Assembly: GCA_050949725.1 (NCBI GenBank)
Contig: JBMNGH010000011.1
Location: 186,001 to 250,000 of the forward strand
Reading direction: 5' to 3'
From: JBMNGH01 sp050949725
GTDB lineage: Bacteria > Bacillota > Thermosediminibacteria > Thermosediminibacterales > Tepidanaerobacteraceae
DNA: 64,000 nucleotides
The position numbers were made by a program, and so were the translations under genes. Every line of letters begins with the position of its first letter. Position 1 is the first letter of the stretch. The notes beneath the pieces were generated by a model, which was not told the DNA's origin, did not search any database, and saw only the letters and a list, made by a program, of their open reading frames with translations. This document shows positions 1 through 8,920 of this stretch, in pieces.

Positions 1-1344
1 CTTTTTTAGGTTTTCGATTGTCTGGGACAGTTCAGAACTTTGAGCCATATCTTTGGAAATCTTATCTCTGGCGTGAATTACTGTAGTGTGATCTCTTCCG
101 CCGAATTCTTCGCCTATTTTTGGCAGTGATAAGTCCGTAAGCTCAGTGCATAGATACATGGCCACTTGACGAGCAAAAGCTATATCTTTGGTCCTTTTTT
201 TAGATTTAAACTCTTCAGTTTTTACAGAATAGTAACTTCCCACTTCCTGGAAAATACGAGGTAATGTAACCTTTTTAGGTTTCTCGTCAGGGAGTATATC
301 TTTTAATACCTGTTCGGCAAGGCTCAATTTTATTTCACTGTCTATAAGTGAAGAGTATGCTACTATCCGTATGAGTGCCCCCTCAAGTTCCCTGATATTT
401 GTTTCGATTTTCGTGGCGATAAAGTTTATGACATCATCCGGTATAGTAAGGTTTTCTGTAAGTGCTTTTTTTTGTAGGATAGCGATCCTTGTTTCAAAAT
501 CAGGTGGCTGGATGTCGGTTATCAGCCCCCATTCAAAACGGGACCTAAGTCGCTCTTCCAATGTTGGTATTTCCTTTGGAGGTCTGTCACTTGAAATAAC
601 TAGCTGTTTATTAGCCTCATGCAGAGCATTAAATGTGTGGAAGAATTCTTCTTGTGTCCTTTCCTTTCCTGCAATAAATTGAATGTCATCAATTAGCAGC
701 ACATCTATCGTCCTGTATTTATTTCTAAACTCAACATTTTTATCGTCACGTATGGAATTTATCAGTTCATTCGTAAACTTTTCAGAAGATATATACAATA
801 CTTTACATGAGGGTTTCTGTGAAAGAATCTTGTGTCCTATGGCATGCATCAAATGTGTCTTTCCGAGCCCTACTCCTCCGTAGATAAAAAAGGGGTTGTA
901 TGCCTTTGCAGGGGATTCGGCTACTGCTAAAGATGCAGCATGTGCAAACCTATTGCTGTTTCCAACGACAAATGTGTCAAAGGTATATTTTTGATTGAGT
1001 GAGGCAGAAATATCTTCGATGTACCTTTTTGTCTGTTCACCGTGTAAATCGCTTTCCACTTCGGGGATGATAATATCATCGGAGTTTAGTTCCTCACATA
1101 TCTCTAAAGAAATGGTTATATCTTTCTTCATAATTGAACTTAAGATATCTTTTAACAGATTTATGTACCTTTTTTTAATCACCGATTTTATAAATTCGTT
1201 CGGGACTTGCAAAACCGCATTATCATCGTTTATACTGATCAATTTCGCGGGTTTCAAGACAGTATTCAAAGACATATCATTATTTAATTCATTGCTTAAG
1301 ATTTTCAAGACCTGATACCAAATTTCGGAAGGGTCAAAAGACAT
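1..1344 (-). CDS. dnaA: Chromosomal replication initiator DnaA (C-terminal tip missing)
   Basis: ATP-dependent initiator that binds DnaA boxes and melts the origin. The frame is open from an ATG at 1344 to the window edge, giving 448 visible codons; the family is usually about 440-460 residues, so only a few are lost. Visible parts: N-terminal DnaB-interaction region, AAA+ domain with Walker A GGVGLGKTH near residue 155 and a Walker B LLIDDIQF near 218, and the C-terminal DNA-binding signature GGRDHTTVIHARDK near residues 412-425. The start is backed by a strong GGAGGT ribosome site about 7 bases upstream. It is divergent from rpmH, the usual arrangement in Firmicutes. Because dnaN would lie beyond position 1, the origin proper is probably outside the window. 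Confidence 0.97.
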   Translation of the reverse strand, partial: MSFDPSEIWYQVLKILSNELNNDMSLNTVLKPAKLISINDDNAVLQVPNEFIKSVIKKRYINLLKDILSSIMKKDITISLEICEELNSDDIIIPEVESDLHGEQTKRYIEDISASLNQKYTFDTFVVGNSNRFAHAASLAVAESPAKAYNPFFIYGGVGLGKTHLMHAIGHKILSQKPSCKVLYISSEKFTNELINSIRDDKNVEFRNKYRTIDVLLIDDIQFIAGKERTQEEFFHTFNALHEANKQLVISSDRPPKEIPTLEERLRSRFEWGLITDIQPPDFETRIAILQKKALTENLTIPDDVINFIATKIETNIRELEGALIRIVAYSSLIDSEIKLSLAEQVLKDILPDEKPKKVTLPRIFQEVGSYYSVKTEEFKSKKRTKDIAFARQVAMYLCTELTDLSLPKIGEEFGGRDHTTVIHARDKISKDMAQSSELSQTIENLKK

Positions 1345-1499
1345 AAAAAAACCTCCTCGAGCATTACGAGAATGACTTTAGCCAATATCATAATACCAAA
1401 ATAATGTCAGATGTTCAATATGTACTATTTGACTAAATATGTGGCTTTGATACGACTTAAAAACGATCAACACAAATCATACAGCAGTGGTTTAGTTTC

Positions 1500-1529
1500 T
1501 TGACAATCTTTATTTAGATACGCTATAAT
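1500..1529 (+). promoter_or_regulatory. SigA-type promoter of the rpmH operon
   Basis: TTGACA at 1500-1505 and TATAAT at 1524-1529 with an 18-base spacer, 57 bases before the rpmH start. Both hexamers are perfect. It lies in the 242-base dnaA-rpmH gap, which holds no recognisable DnaA box. Confidence 0.8.
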
Positions 1530-1586
1530 CATTATAACTTGGTAAATCATGCAATCGACGCAGTTTAATATTCGGAGGTGATACTA

Positions 1587-1721
1587 TTGAAAAGGACGTA
1601 CCAGCCGAGCAAACGATATAGGAAAAAAGTACACGGTTTTAGAAAGAGAATGAGAAAAAAATGTGGCAGGAATATAATCCGAAGGAGAAGGGCTAAGGGA
1701 AGGAAAAGGCTGACTGCTTAA
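1587..1721 (+). CDS. rpmH: 50S ribosomal protein L34
   Basis: A 44-residue, highly basic protein of the large ribosomal subunit. It begins KRTYQPSKRYRKKVHGF and ends RRRAKGRKRLTA, which match the L34 family start and end. The start codon is TTG, placed by the family N-terminus and by GGAGGTG at 1574-1580. First gene of the conserved rpmH-rnpA-yidD-yidC-jag-mnmE-mnmG-rsmG run, transcribed from the promoter at 1500-1529. Confidence 0.96.
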   Translation: MKRTYQPSKRYRKKVHGFRKRMRKKCGRNIIRRRRAKGRKRLTA

Positions 1722-1829
1722 ATCGACCTCATTTTCAGTGTTTTCACAGAAGATCATGCAAATAAACTGCTCATATTAGTACCGGGCTTATGATGCTCTA
1801 TAGAAGCCGTGTGCTGGAGGAAGGCTTTA

Positions 1830-2162
1830 TTGAGAAGACGTCTAAGATTGACAAAAAATTTTGAATATATTAAAGTATATAAGGCGGGAAGGCGCTTGTC
1901 CAGCCCTTTTTTTACTATGTACATTAAGTCAAATAATCTCGAAGTGACGAGATTCGGGATATCTGTATCTAAAAAGGTTGGCAACAGCGTAGCCCGCAAT
2001 TTGATAAAGAGGAGAGTAAAAGAGATTTTTAAAAGCAAATTAGAATTGATAAAAAAAGGATATGATATAGTAATTGCAGCAAGAATACCTGCAAAAAATG
2101 CTGATTACTGGGCGCTTGATAGAGATATTACAAGTCTTTTAAAAAGAGGTCGTTTGATGTGA
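1830..2162 (+). CDS. rnpA: Ribonuclease P protein component
   Basis: Protein cofactor that helps the RNase P RNA process the 5' ends of precursor tRNAs. The 110-residue product has the family core with LTKNFEYIKVYKAGRR near the start and SVSKKVGNSVARNLIKRRV in the middle. An upstream in-frame GTG at 1809 exists, but a GGAGGAAGG ribosome site at 1816-1824 sits 5-9 bases before the TTG at 1830, and the family starts close to RRLRL, so 1830 is chosen. Its stop overlaps the start of yidD, showing translational coupling. The RNase P RNA gene itself is not in the window. Confidence 0.94.
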   Translation: MRRRLRLTKNFEYIKVYKAGRRLSSPFFTMYIKSNNLEVTRFGISVSKKVGNSVARNLIKRRVKEIFKSKLELIKKGYDIVIAARIPAKNADYWALDRDITSLLKRGRLM

Positions 2163-2368
2163 TCGCATTTTTATTAATAAAAATCATTATACTTTACAGG
2201 CGTTTTATTTCTCCTCTAAAACCAGCCAGCTGTAGGTTTTACCCAACATGTTCCGAATATGCTATTCTGGCAATAAGAAAATATGGTGTCTTAAAAGGCT
2301 CTTTTATGGCTATAAAAAGGATTTTGAAATGTCACCCCTTCAATCCTGGAGGGTATGACCCGGTATAA
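2159..2368 (+). CDS. yidD: Membrane protein insertion efficiency factor YidD
   Basis: Small factor (69 residues) that assists YidC in placing proteins in the membrane. The conserved cysteine-rich core CRFYPTCSEYA is followed by KRILKCHPFNPGGYDPV. The start is GTG overlapping the rnpA stop by 4 bases. The position between rnpA and yidC is the standard one. It has an amphipathic N-terminal helix and no signal peptide. Confidence 0.95.
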   Translation: MIAFLLIKIIILYRRFISPLKPASCRFYPTCSEYAILAIRKYGVLKGSFMAIKRILKCHPFNPGGYDPV

Positions 2369-2434
2369 AAATGAGAAATTTTTTTTAATAATATTTTTTT
2401 ATGAAAGTAAAATATAAAAGAGGGGGAGCAGTTA

Positions 2435-3064
2435 ATGGCATATCTCGAAAGCCTGATGAAGCAATTAATGGATTTTATTTTTTTATATACTCAAAGTTAC
2501 GGCTTAGCTATTATAATACTTACGGTAGTCATAAAACTGATATTGATGCCGTTTAGTTTTCAACAGTTTAAGTCAATGAAAAAGATGCAGGAATTGGCAC
2601 CCTTGCAGAAAAAACTACAGCAGAAGTATAAGAATAACAAGGAAAAACTCAATGAGGAAATTATGAAATTGTACCGTGAAAATAAGGTAAACCCAATGGG
2701 CGGTTGCCTCCCTCTGCTCATACAATTTCCGTTTATCATCGCATTGTTTAGATTACTGCAAGGGTACAATTTTGGTCAGGAAGGTTTTCTCTGGCTTAAA
2801 GACTTAGGTGCACCTGACACAACTTACCTGCTTCCAATACTTGCTGCTGCTACGACCTATTTTTCGTCAAAGGTAGCTACACCCCCAAACCCAGATAACC
2901 CAAGTAATACAATGAATCTCGTAATGTCCTTATTTATAGGGTATATGGCTCTCAGATTTCCGTCCGGCCTTGCCCTGTATTGGGTAGTCAGCAACTTGGT
3001 TCAGGTTTTACAACAAATATTGATGACCCGTTCCCCCGTTCCTTCCAAGGAGGATGCAAATTAA
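2435..3064 (+). CDS. yidC: YidC/SpoIIIJ-type membrane protein insertase
   Basis: Inserts membrane proteins independently of or together with SecYEG; SpoIIIJ homologues are also required in Bacillus sporulation. The 209-residue product has the YidC/Oxa1 fold: a first membrane span (about residues 20-40), a charged cytoplasmic coiled hairpin (FQQFKSMKKMQELAPLQKK), then MGGCLPLLIQFPFIIALF and further spans around 130-150 and 170-195. No N-terminal lipobox is present, unlike the longer Bacillus SpoIIIJ, so this is the short form. The ribosome site is GAGGGGGAG; jag starts directly after its stop. Confidence 0.94.
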   Translation: MAYLESLMKQLMDFIFLYTQSYGLAIIILTVVIKLILMPFSFQQFKSMKKMQELAPLQKKLQQKYKNNKEKLNEEIMKLYRENKVNPMGGCLPLLIQFPFIIALFRLLQGYNFGQEGFLWLKDLGAPDTTYLLPILAAATTYFSSKVATPPNPDNPSNTMNLVMSLFIGYMALRFPSGLALYWVVSNLVQVLQQILMTRSPVPSKEDAN

Positions 3065-3682
3065 ATGAGACAATTACAAGTAGAGGCAAAAACAGTTGAG
3101 GAAGCGATTGATGAAGCTTTAAAAAGACTTGGGCTCCAAAGAGATGATGTTGAAGTGGAGGTTATTGAAGGTGGAAGCCGAGGAATCTTAGGGTTCATGT
3201 CTAAGATGGCTAAAGTAAATGTTAAGGAAAAAATGAACCCTTTGAAGAAAACTGAAGAATTCATTAAAGGTTTGGTGAACAAATTAGGGGTGGATCCCAG
3301 TATTTCTATTAACGAGGATTCTGAAGGAATAAAAGTTCAAATTGAGGGGAAAAATGTAGGTGTCCTAATAGGTAAGCGTGGTTATACCCTTGAAGCGATA
3401 CAATATTTAACAAATCTTGTTGTAAACCGTGTAAGTGACGAATACAAGAGGATTGTGGTTGATGTCGAAAATTACAGGAAAAGACGACAAGAGTCTCTTG
3501 AAAAGTTTGCTATCAATATGGCAAACAAGGTAAAACAAACCAAGAGAGAAGTTGTATTGGAGCCGATGATTCCCAATGAAAGACGGATTATACATACTGT
3601 GCTTCAAGGTGATTCAAAAGTCAACACAAAAAGCATCGGTGAAGAACCGAATAGAAGAGTTATTATTTCACCAAAGAAATAA
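3065..3682 (+). CDS. jag: RNA-binding protein Jag/KhpB (Jag-N, KH, R3H)
   Basis: RNA-binding partner encoded next to spoIIIJ/yidC; linked in related bacteria to cell elongation and small-RNA binding. The 205-residue product shows the Jag N-terminal domain (VEAKTVEEAIDEALKRLG, residues 5-22), a KH domain with GVLIGKRGYTLEAIQYL (about 99-115), and an R3H domain with EPMIPNERRIIHTVLQ near the C-terminus. It starts one base after the yidC stop codon, so the two are surely co-transcribed. A terminator-like hairpin follows before mnmE. Confidence 0.95.
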   Translation: MRQLQVEAKTVEEAIDEALKRLGLQRDDVEVEVIEGGSRGILGFMSKMAKVNVKEKMNPLKKTEEFIKGLVNKLGVDPSISINEDSEGIKVQIEGKNVGVLIGKRGYTLEAIQYLTNLVVNRVSDEYKRIVVDVENYRKRRQESLEKFAINMANKVKQTKREVVLEPMIPNERRIIHTVLQGDSKVNTKSIGEEPNRRVIISPKK

Positions 3683-3690
3683 ATTTCGAG

Positions 3691-3720
3691 GCCCCAGAGC
3701 ATTAGCTTTGGGGCTTATTT
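3691..3720 (+). terminator. Hairpin between jag and mnmE
   Basis: GCCCCAGAGC (3691-3700) pairs with GCTTTGGGGC (3705-3714), a 10-pair stem with one G-T pair and a 4-base loop, followed by a short TTATTT. The T-tract is weak, so it may reduce rather than end transcription into mnmE. Confidence 0.6.
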
Positions 3721-3736
3721 AAAAGGGGTTTTAATA

Positions 3737-5119
3737 TTGCTTGATGATACAATTGCTGCTATCTCCACTCCTGTTGGAGAAGGAGGTATAGGCATAGTCC
3801 GAATAAGTGGCAATAGGTCAAAAGAAATTGCCCAAAAACTGTTTGTCCCAAAAAAGAAGAGGAAGAAAGGAAGTATTGTTGAGAGGACTTTGTTCCTCGG
3901 CGATATTGTAGATCCTGATACCGGTGAGATAGTTGATGAGGTATTGTTGGCATATTTTAAGTCACCAAGGTCTTATACAAGAGAAGACATGGTTGAGATA
4001 AATTGTCACGGTGGGATGATTGTTCAGCAAAAGGTACTTGAACTTGTTTTAAAGTCAGGTGCAAGAGCAGCGGAACCAGGGGAATTTACTAAAAGGGCTT
4101 TTATAAACGGAAGGATCGATCTTTCCCAGGCAGAGGCTGTTATTGACATAATCAGGGCTAAGACGAATCGGGCACTTAAAATGGCGACAAAACAGCTCTC
4201 CGGAGGGTTTTCTGAAAAAGTGAAAAATATACGGGTTGCTCTGCTCGGATTAATCACACAAATAGAAGCAAATATCGACTATCCTGAAGAGGATATTCCC
4301 GAGGCTGATATAGGAACACTAAAAGTTGAGGTTAAAAAAGCCGAATTGGCCTTGTCTGATTTGTTAAAAGGTGTCAGATCAGGGAAACTTTTCAGAGAGG
4401 GATTATCGGCCTTGATAGCCGGAAACACAAATGTAGGAAAGTCATCTCTCTTAAATGCCCTTCTTGACGAAGACCGGGCAATCGTAACGGATATTCCCGG
4501 GACGACGAGGGATGTAATAGAAGAGTACATCGACATAAAAGGTTTGCCCGTTAAGATAATAGATGCTGCGGGGATAAGGGAGACTACCAATAAGGTCGAA
4601 AAAATAGGTATAGATAAGGCCATGAAGCATTTGGAGGAGGCGGAGATTGTACTCGTTATAATAGATGCCTCAAGAGAGCTCTCCCAAGACGACAAAAAGA
4701 TTATGGAATTATCGAAAGACAAGCCCGTCTTAGTAGTTCTGAACAAAATTGATCTGCCTGAAAAAACGACCGAGGAAATGGTCAAGCGAATCCTTCCTGA
4801 TAAAACTATTATTAAAATTTCTGCCCTCCATAAACATGGTATAGATAAAGTAAAAGAAGCAATTTTTCATATAGTTAATACAAAAATTGGTTCACTCGAT
4901 GAGGGAGTCGTGATCGCGGGTGAGAGACAAAAAATTATTTTAGAATCAGCTCTTGATTGTCTAAAAAGGGCATGGAATTCGATTGATCAATTGTATCCTA
5001 TAGAGATCATCGAAATAGATATCAGGGAAGCATGGGAAAGATTAGGTGAAATTATAGGGGATTCGGTAACAGATGAAATAATAGATTCTATATTTCAAAA
5101 TTTTTGTATAGGTAAATGA
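3737..5119 (+). CDS. mnmE: tRNA modification GTPase MnmE
   Basis: With MnmG it adds the carboxymethylaminomethyl group to wobble uridine of certain tRNAs. The 460-residue product has the N-terminal tetrahydrofolate-binding domain (TIAAISTPVGEGGIGIVRIS), a helical domain, and an inserted G domain: G1 GNTNVGKSSLLNA near residue 231, DIPGTTRD, DAAGIRE and NKID. It ends FCIGK with the invariant catalytic cysteine. The start is TTG, placed by the family N-terminus and AAAAGGGG at 3721-3728. Its stop overlaps the ATGA at 5116. Confidence 0.97.
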   Translation: MLDDTIAAISTPVGEGGIGIVRISGNRSKEIAQKLFVPKKKRKKGSIVERTLFLGDIVDPDTGEIVDEVLLAYFKSPRSYTREDMVEINCHGGMIVQQKVLELVLKSGARAAEPGEFTKRAFINGRIDLSQAEAVIDIIRAKTNRALKMATKQLSGGFSEKVKNIRVALLGLITQIEANIDYPEEDIPEADIGTLKVEVKKAELALSDLLKGVRSGKLFREGLSALIAGNTNVGKSSLLNALLDEDRAIVTDIPGTTRDVIEEYIDIKGLPVKIIDAAGIRETTNKVEKIGIDKAMKHLEEAEIVLVIIDASRELSQDDKKIMELSKDKPVLVVLNKIDLPEKTTEEMVKRILPDKTIIKISALHKHGIDKVKEAIFHIVNTKIGSLDEGVVIAGERQKIILESALDCLKRAWNSIDQLYPIEIIEIDIREAWERLGEIIGDSVTDEIIDSIFQNFCIGK

Positions 5120-5130
5120 AGGTGGAGTAC

Positions 5131-7017
5131 ATGAAGTACAGAGCGGGGAATTACGATATAGTAGTCGTCGGCGGGGGTCATGCGGGCTGTGAGGCAGCCC
5201 TCGCATCTGCAAGGCTTGGCCTTAAGACAGCGGTGTTTTCAATTAATCTTGACAGCATAGCCGCTTTGCCCTGCAACCCGTCTATCGGCGGTCCGGCAAA
5301 AGGCCATCTAGTTAGGGAGATAGATGCACTAGGAGGACAGATGGCGCTGAACCTTGACAAATCTTTTATACAGGTCCGGATGTTAAATACTGGAAAAGGA
5401 CCTGCGGTAAGGGCTCTTAGGGCTCAAGCCGATAAGAAAAAATATCAACTTTGCATGAAGCACACCCTTGAGGCTCAGGATAACCTTGATGTCATACAAG
5501 AAGAAGTAATAGAAATAATACAGAAAAACGGCCGCGTTGAAGCTGTCCTGACTAAAACAGGAGGAGTTTTTAGTACAAAGGCTGTAATCCTGACTACAGG
5601 TGTGTACCTAAGAGGAAGGGTCGTCATCGGTGACATCGCTTATGAAAGTGGCCCTAACGGGCTATTTCCCGCAAATCAACTATCATCCTCCCTTGAGGAA
5701 TTGGGTTTTATCCTTGGGAGATTTAAGACTGGGACCCCCCCAAGGGTTAACAGGAACTCAATAGATTTTTCAAAAATGGTTGAACAGCCCGGTGACGATA
5801 AAATCATCCCTTTTTCCTATATGACGGAACATTTAAAAACTCATCAGACGTCATGTTGGTTGACATATACAAATAAGGAAACACATGAAATAATTTTAGA
5901 AAACTTGCACAGGGCGCCCCTGTATACCGGCCATATCAAGGGCACGGGTCCGCGTTATTGCCCCAGTATTGAAGTAAAGGTTGTAAACTTTAAAGATAAG
6001 GTGAGCCATCAAATATTTATTGAGCCGGAAGGTTTGTACACTAATGAAATGTATATTCAAGGCCTTTCCACCAGTCTCCCTGCAGATGTGCAGGTTAAGA
6101 TGATCAGGACTATCAACGGCTTGAAGAATGCTAAGATAATGAGGTACGGTTATGCAATTGAGTACGATTACATTTTGCCCACACAACTAAAGCCTACACT
6201 TGAATCCAAACATATTGAGGGATTGTATTCGGCGGGGCAAATAAACGGCACTTCAGGATATGAAGAAGCTGCGGCTCAAGGGCTTATAGCCGGAATCAAC
6301 GCATCTCTTAAGATAAAAGAAAAGCAACCTGTTATCCTAAGAAGGTCTGACGCTTACATAGGTGTTCTCATAGATGATCTTGTCACAAAAGGTGTAAACG
6401 AACCTTATAGAATGCTTACATCCCGTGCGGAGTATAGACTATTGCTTCGCCAAGACAACGCTGATTCCAGGTTGACACAAATCGGTTATGAAATCGGCCT
6501 TGTCGACGACTTAAGGTACGAAAAATCCATTCAAAAAAAGAAAATGATACAGCAGGAAATAGAGCGGCTACGATCCATTAAGGTGAACCCTACTGAAGAA
6601 GTAAACGTTCAGATTCAAATGTTAGGGTCTTCTCCGCTTAATACCGTATTTACATTGGAAGACCTGTTAAAACGCCCAGAGCTTAATTATGAAAAGTTAG
6701 CAGTATTCGACACGGAAAGGCCGGAATTGCCGAAAGAGATAATTGAACAGGTTCAAATAGAAATAGCGTATTCAGGGTATATAAAGAGGCAGATGCGGCA
6801 AGTTGAGCAGTTCAAAAAAATGGAGAATAGGAAGATTCCAGATGATATAGATTATGATAAGGTCCATGGTCTCAGGACAGAGGCAAGGGAAAAACTAAAA
6901 GAAATCAGACCACTTTCTATTGGTCAAGCGTCTAGGATATCAGGTGTAAATCCTGCTGACATTACTGTTTTATTAATACATTTGGAAACTGAAAAGAGGA
7001 AACGTGATGGAAATTAA
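5131..7017 (+). CDS. mnmG: tRNA uridine 5-carboxymethylaminomethyl modification enzyme MnmG (GidA)
   Basis: FAD-dependent partner of MnmE. The product has an N-terminal dinucleotide fold VVVGGGHAGCEAALASARLG, PCNPSIGGPAKGHLVREIDALGG, and the C-terminal helical domain that binds MnmE. Length of 628 residues is normal. An ATG at 5116 overlaps the mnmE stop, but AAGGTGGAG at 5119-5127 is well placed for the ATG at 5131, and the protein then begins close to the dinucleotide fold as in relatives; the 5116 start would add only 5 residues. Confidence 0.96.
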   Translation: MKYRAGNYDIVVVGGGHAGCEAALASARLGLKTAVFSINLDSIAALPCNPSIGGPAKGHLVREIDALGGQMALNLDKSFIQVRMLNTGKGPAVRALRAQADKKKYQLCMKHTLEAQDNLDVIQEEVIEIIQKNGRVEAVLTKTGGVFSTKAVILTTGVYLRGRVVIGDIAYESGPNGLFPANQLSSSLEELGFILGRFKTGTPPRVNRNSIDFSKMVEQPGDDKIIPFSYMTEHLKTHQTSCWLTYTNKETHEIILENLHRAPLYTGHIKGTGPRYCPSIEVKVVNFKDKVSHQIFIEPEGLYTNEMYIQGLSTSLPADVQVKMIRTINGLKNAKIMRYGYAIEYDYILPTQLKPTLESKHIEGLYSAGQINGTSGYEEAAAQGLIAGINASLKIKEKQPVILRRSDAYIGVLIDDLVTKGVNEPYRMLTSRAEYRLLLRQDNADSRLTQIGYEIGLVDDLRYEKSIQKKKMIQQEIERLRSIKVNPTEEVNVQIQMLGSSPLNTVFTLEDLLKRPELNYEKLAVFDTERPELPKEIIEQVQIEIAYSGYIKRQMRQVEQFKKMENRKIPDDIDYDKVHGLRTEAREKLKEIRPLSIGQASRISGVNPADITVLLIHLETEKRKRDGN

Positions 7018-7738
7018 TTTCAAGCAGATATTAATGCTTGAAGCGAATAGAAATAAAATTGGAATTGATGACAATTCCCTTGAAATTTTTGATCTATACA
7101 GGAATGAAATCATTAAATGGAATAAGAAGATGAATCTGACAAGAATAATTGATCCGTTAGATTTTGCCCGGAAACATGTCATAGACTGTTTAATTTTTCA
7201 TAAAAAGCTGGAAATTGGTAAAATGAGATCGCTTATTGACATAGGAACTGGCCCCGGTATTCCCGGGATAATCGTAAAAATACAGAGTCCACATCTTGTG
7301 GTTGACCTTGTAGAGTCTAATAAAAAAAAGACAGCATTCTTAAGACATGTTGTTAATAAATTCGGATTTGACAAAATCGAGGTAATAAACAATAGGGCGG
7401 AACAAACAGCTAAGGAGTCAAAATATCGGCAGTCTTATGATATTGCCACAGCACGCGCTGTTGCGAGTTTGTGTGCACTTTCAGAGATATGCCTTCCATT
7501 TGTAAAGATAGGCGGAATTTTTGCTGCTCTCAAGGGTGAAGAGGTAGACGACGAGGTAAGAGAATCAGAAGGAGCGATAAAAATAATGGGAGGAGAAATT
7601 TCAAGTATTGTTGGGTATGAGATAAGCGAATCAATTAAAAGGAAAATTATAGTTGTTAAAAAAGTTAAAAAAACTCCGGATGGATTTCCTAGAAAACCTG
7701 GCACTCCTAAAAAACACCCCTTAAAATGGAAATATTAA
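7007..7738 (+). CDS. rsmG: 16S rRNA (guanine-527-N7)-methyltransferase RsmG (GidB)
   Basis: Methylates G527 of 16S rRNA; loss gives low-level streptomycin resistance in other species. The 243-residue product has the SAM-binding motif LIDIGTGPGIPGIIVKI around residue 78, ARAVASL near 145, and a basic C-terminus. The ATG at 7007 is favoured over an adjoining GTG at 7004 because AGAGGA at 6995-7000 is better spaced. It overlaps the end of mnmG by 11 bases and closes the operon begun at rpmH. Confidence 0.95.
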   Translation: MEINFKQILMLEANRNKIGIDDNSLEIFDLYRNEIIKWNKKMNLTRIIDPLDFARKHVIDCLIFHKKLEIGKMRSLIDIGTGPGIPGIIVKIQSPHLVVDLVESNKKKTAFLRHVVNKFGFDKIEVINNRAEQTAKESKYRQSYDIATARAVASLCALSEICLPFVKIGGIFAALKGEEVDDEVRESEGAIKIMGGEISSIVGYEISESIKRKIIVVKKVKKTPDGFPRKPGTPKKHPLKWKY

Positions 7739-7754
7739 CTTTTACAGGAGGAAT

Positions 7755-7775
7755 ATGGATATTTTTATAGAATAA
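7755..7775 (+). other. Mini-ORF with strong ribosome site before noc
   Basis: CAGGAGGAAT is followed 4-5 bases later by ATG and only six codons (MDIFIE) before TAA. The spacing is ideal. It could be a leader peptide or a remnant; nothing in the sequence shows which. A comparable mini-ORF lies before parA at 8921. Confidence 0.3.
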
Positions 7776-7826
7776 TTTAAATCAAAGAATATAATGTTTT
7801 TCTAAAGATGTAAAAGGGGTGTTTTT

Positions 7827-8627
7827 ATGTGGGGGGGGCTAAGATCGAACATCAACGTCATTAATATTCCTTTATCCGAGATCATTCCTAACGCAAATCA
7901 ACCCAGAAAGGATTTTGATGAAGAGACATTAAATGAACTGAAAGAATCGATAATAAACCATGGTGTACTTCAGCCTATAGTTGTCAGAAAAAGCCGCAGT
8001 GGTTATGAACTAATTGCTGGTGAGAGACGATGGCGAGCCTGTCAATTGGCTGGGTTTAAGGAAATACCTGCTATCGTTAAGGAGGCAGGTGATTCTGAAA
8101 CCGCTCTAATAGCTCTAATAGAAAATTTGCAAAGAGAAAACCTGACCTTTCTAGAGGAAGCTGAGGGCTATAGGCAACTGATGCAGGTTTACGGCATGAC
8201 ACAAGAGCAACTCGCTTTGAAAATGGGTAAAAGCCAGTCTACAATAGCCAACAAAATGAGGGTATTAAAGTTATCAACTGACATTTTACGAATTATTTCC
8301 CGGGAAAAGTTAACTGAGCGTCATGCAAGAGCCCTGCTGAAGCTACCAGATGAAGAGATGCAAAAAAATACGCTGAAACAAGTAATAAAGAAAAGTTTGA
8401 GCGTTCGCCAGACCGAAGAGCTCGTAGAAAACATGCTCCGAAAAATCAGGAAAGAAGATAAGAACGGGCAAAAAAGATTTAAAATTGCTATAAAAGATGT
8501 CCGCATTTTCGTGAACTCAGTAAAAAAACTCGTACGAAGTATAAAAGACACTGGAATAGATGCCAAATATAAGGAATGTGACAGAGGAGATTATATTGAA
8601 CTGACTGTTCAAATACCAAAAAGGTAG
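7827..8627 (+). CDS. noc: ParB-family nucleoid occlusion protein Noc
   Basis: In Bacillus, Noc binds dispersed sites and keeps the division machinery off the nucleoid. The 266-residue product is a ParB/Spo0J paralogue: a ParB/Srx N-terminal CTPase domain with NQPRKDF and GERRWRACQLAG, the LIENLQRENLTFLEEAEGY motif, a helix-turn-helix (TQEQLALKMGKSQSTIANKM, about 129-148) and a C-terminal dimerisation region. It is called Noc rather than ParB because it lies directly after rsmG and a second, more canonical parB follows parA. The short N-terminus lacks an obvious membrane-binding amphipathic helix, so membrane recruitment as in Bacillus is not assured. Confidence 0.86.
   Translation: MWGGLRSNINVINIPLSEIIPNANQPRKDFDEETLNELKESIINHGVLQPIVVRKSRSGYELIAGERRWRACQLAGFKEIPAIVKEAGDSETALIALIENLQRENLTFLEEAEGYRQLMQVYGMTQEQLALKMGKSQSTIANKMRVLKLSTDILRIISREKLTERHARALLKLPDEEMQKNTLKQVIKKSLSVRQTEELVENMLRKIRKEDKNGQKRFKIAIKDVRIFVNSVKKLVRSIKDTGIDAKYKECDRGDYIELTVQIPKR
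8295..8308. promoter_or_regulatory. Candidate Noc-binding site inside noc
   Basis: ATTTCCCGGGAAAA matches the Bacillus Noc-binding consensus ATTTCCCGGGAAAT at 13 of 14 positions and includes a perfect 12-bp palindrome TTTCCCGGGAAA. It lies in the noc coding sequence, where codons must also be satisfied, so chance is possible but unlikely. Confidence 0.5.
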
Positions 8628-8698
8628 ACCGTTAAATCCATATTTTGGCGATATTTGTCGGAATTTATCAGTGATGGTACAATTAGAGGTTAAACTCT

Positions 8699-8742
8699 AA
8701 GGGTATCGCAAATTTGTCAAAGATTTGTGATGCTCTTTTTGT
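8699..8742 (+). terminator. Intrinsic terminator of noc
   Basis: GGTATCGCAAAT pairs with ATTTGTGATGCT through an 11-pair stem that includes two G-T pairs, around the loop TTGTCAAAG, followed by CTTTTTGTTTTT. It ends the rpmH-noc transcription block. Confidence 0.8.
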
Positions 8743-8920
8743 TTTTGGAGTCAATTTTAAAATATGAAACCTTAGTAATACAGGTGTTCAATTCATATTA
8801 GATTTTCTAATTTTGTAACACACAAATACTAAACTCATTATCGGTTCCACTATAAAAGTAATAGATTCCTCAATAAAAATCATAAAACTTTACTAAAAAC
8901 AAATTTAGCAGGAGGAAAAA

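Noticed and set aside
1345..1586. Possible oriC between dnaA and rpmH
   Set aside because: No TTATCCACA-type boxes could be found on either strand; the origin is more likely on the dnaN side outside the window.
4279..4785. A 168-residue minus-strand ORF inside mnmE
   Set aside because: Serine-rich shadow of a conserved plus-strand gene with no ribosome site or family match.
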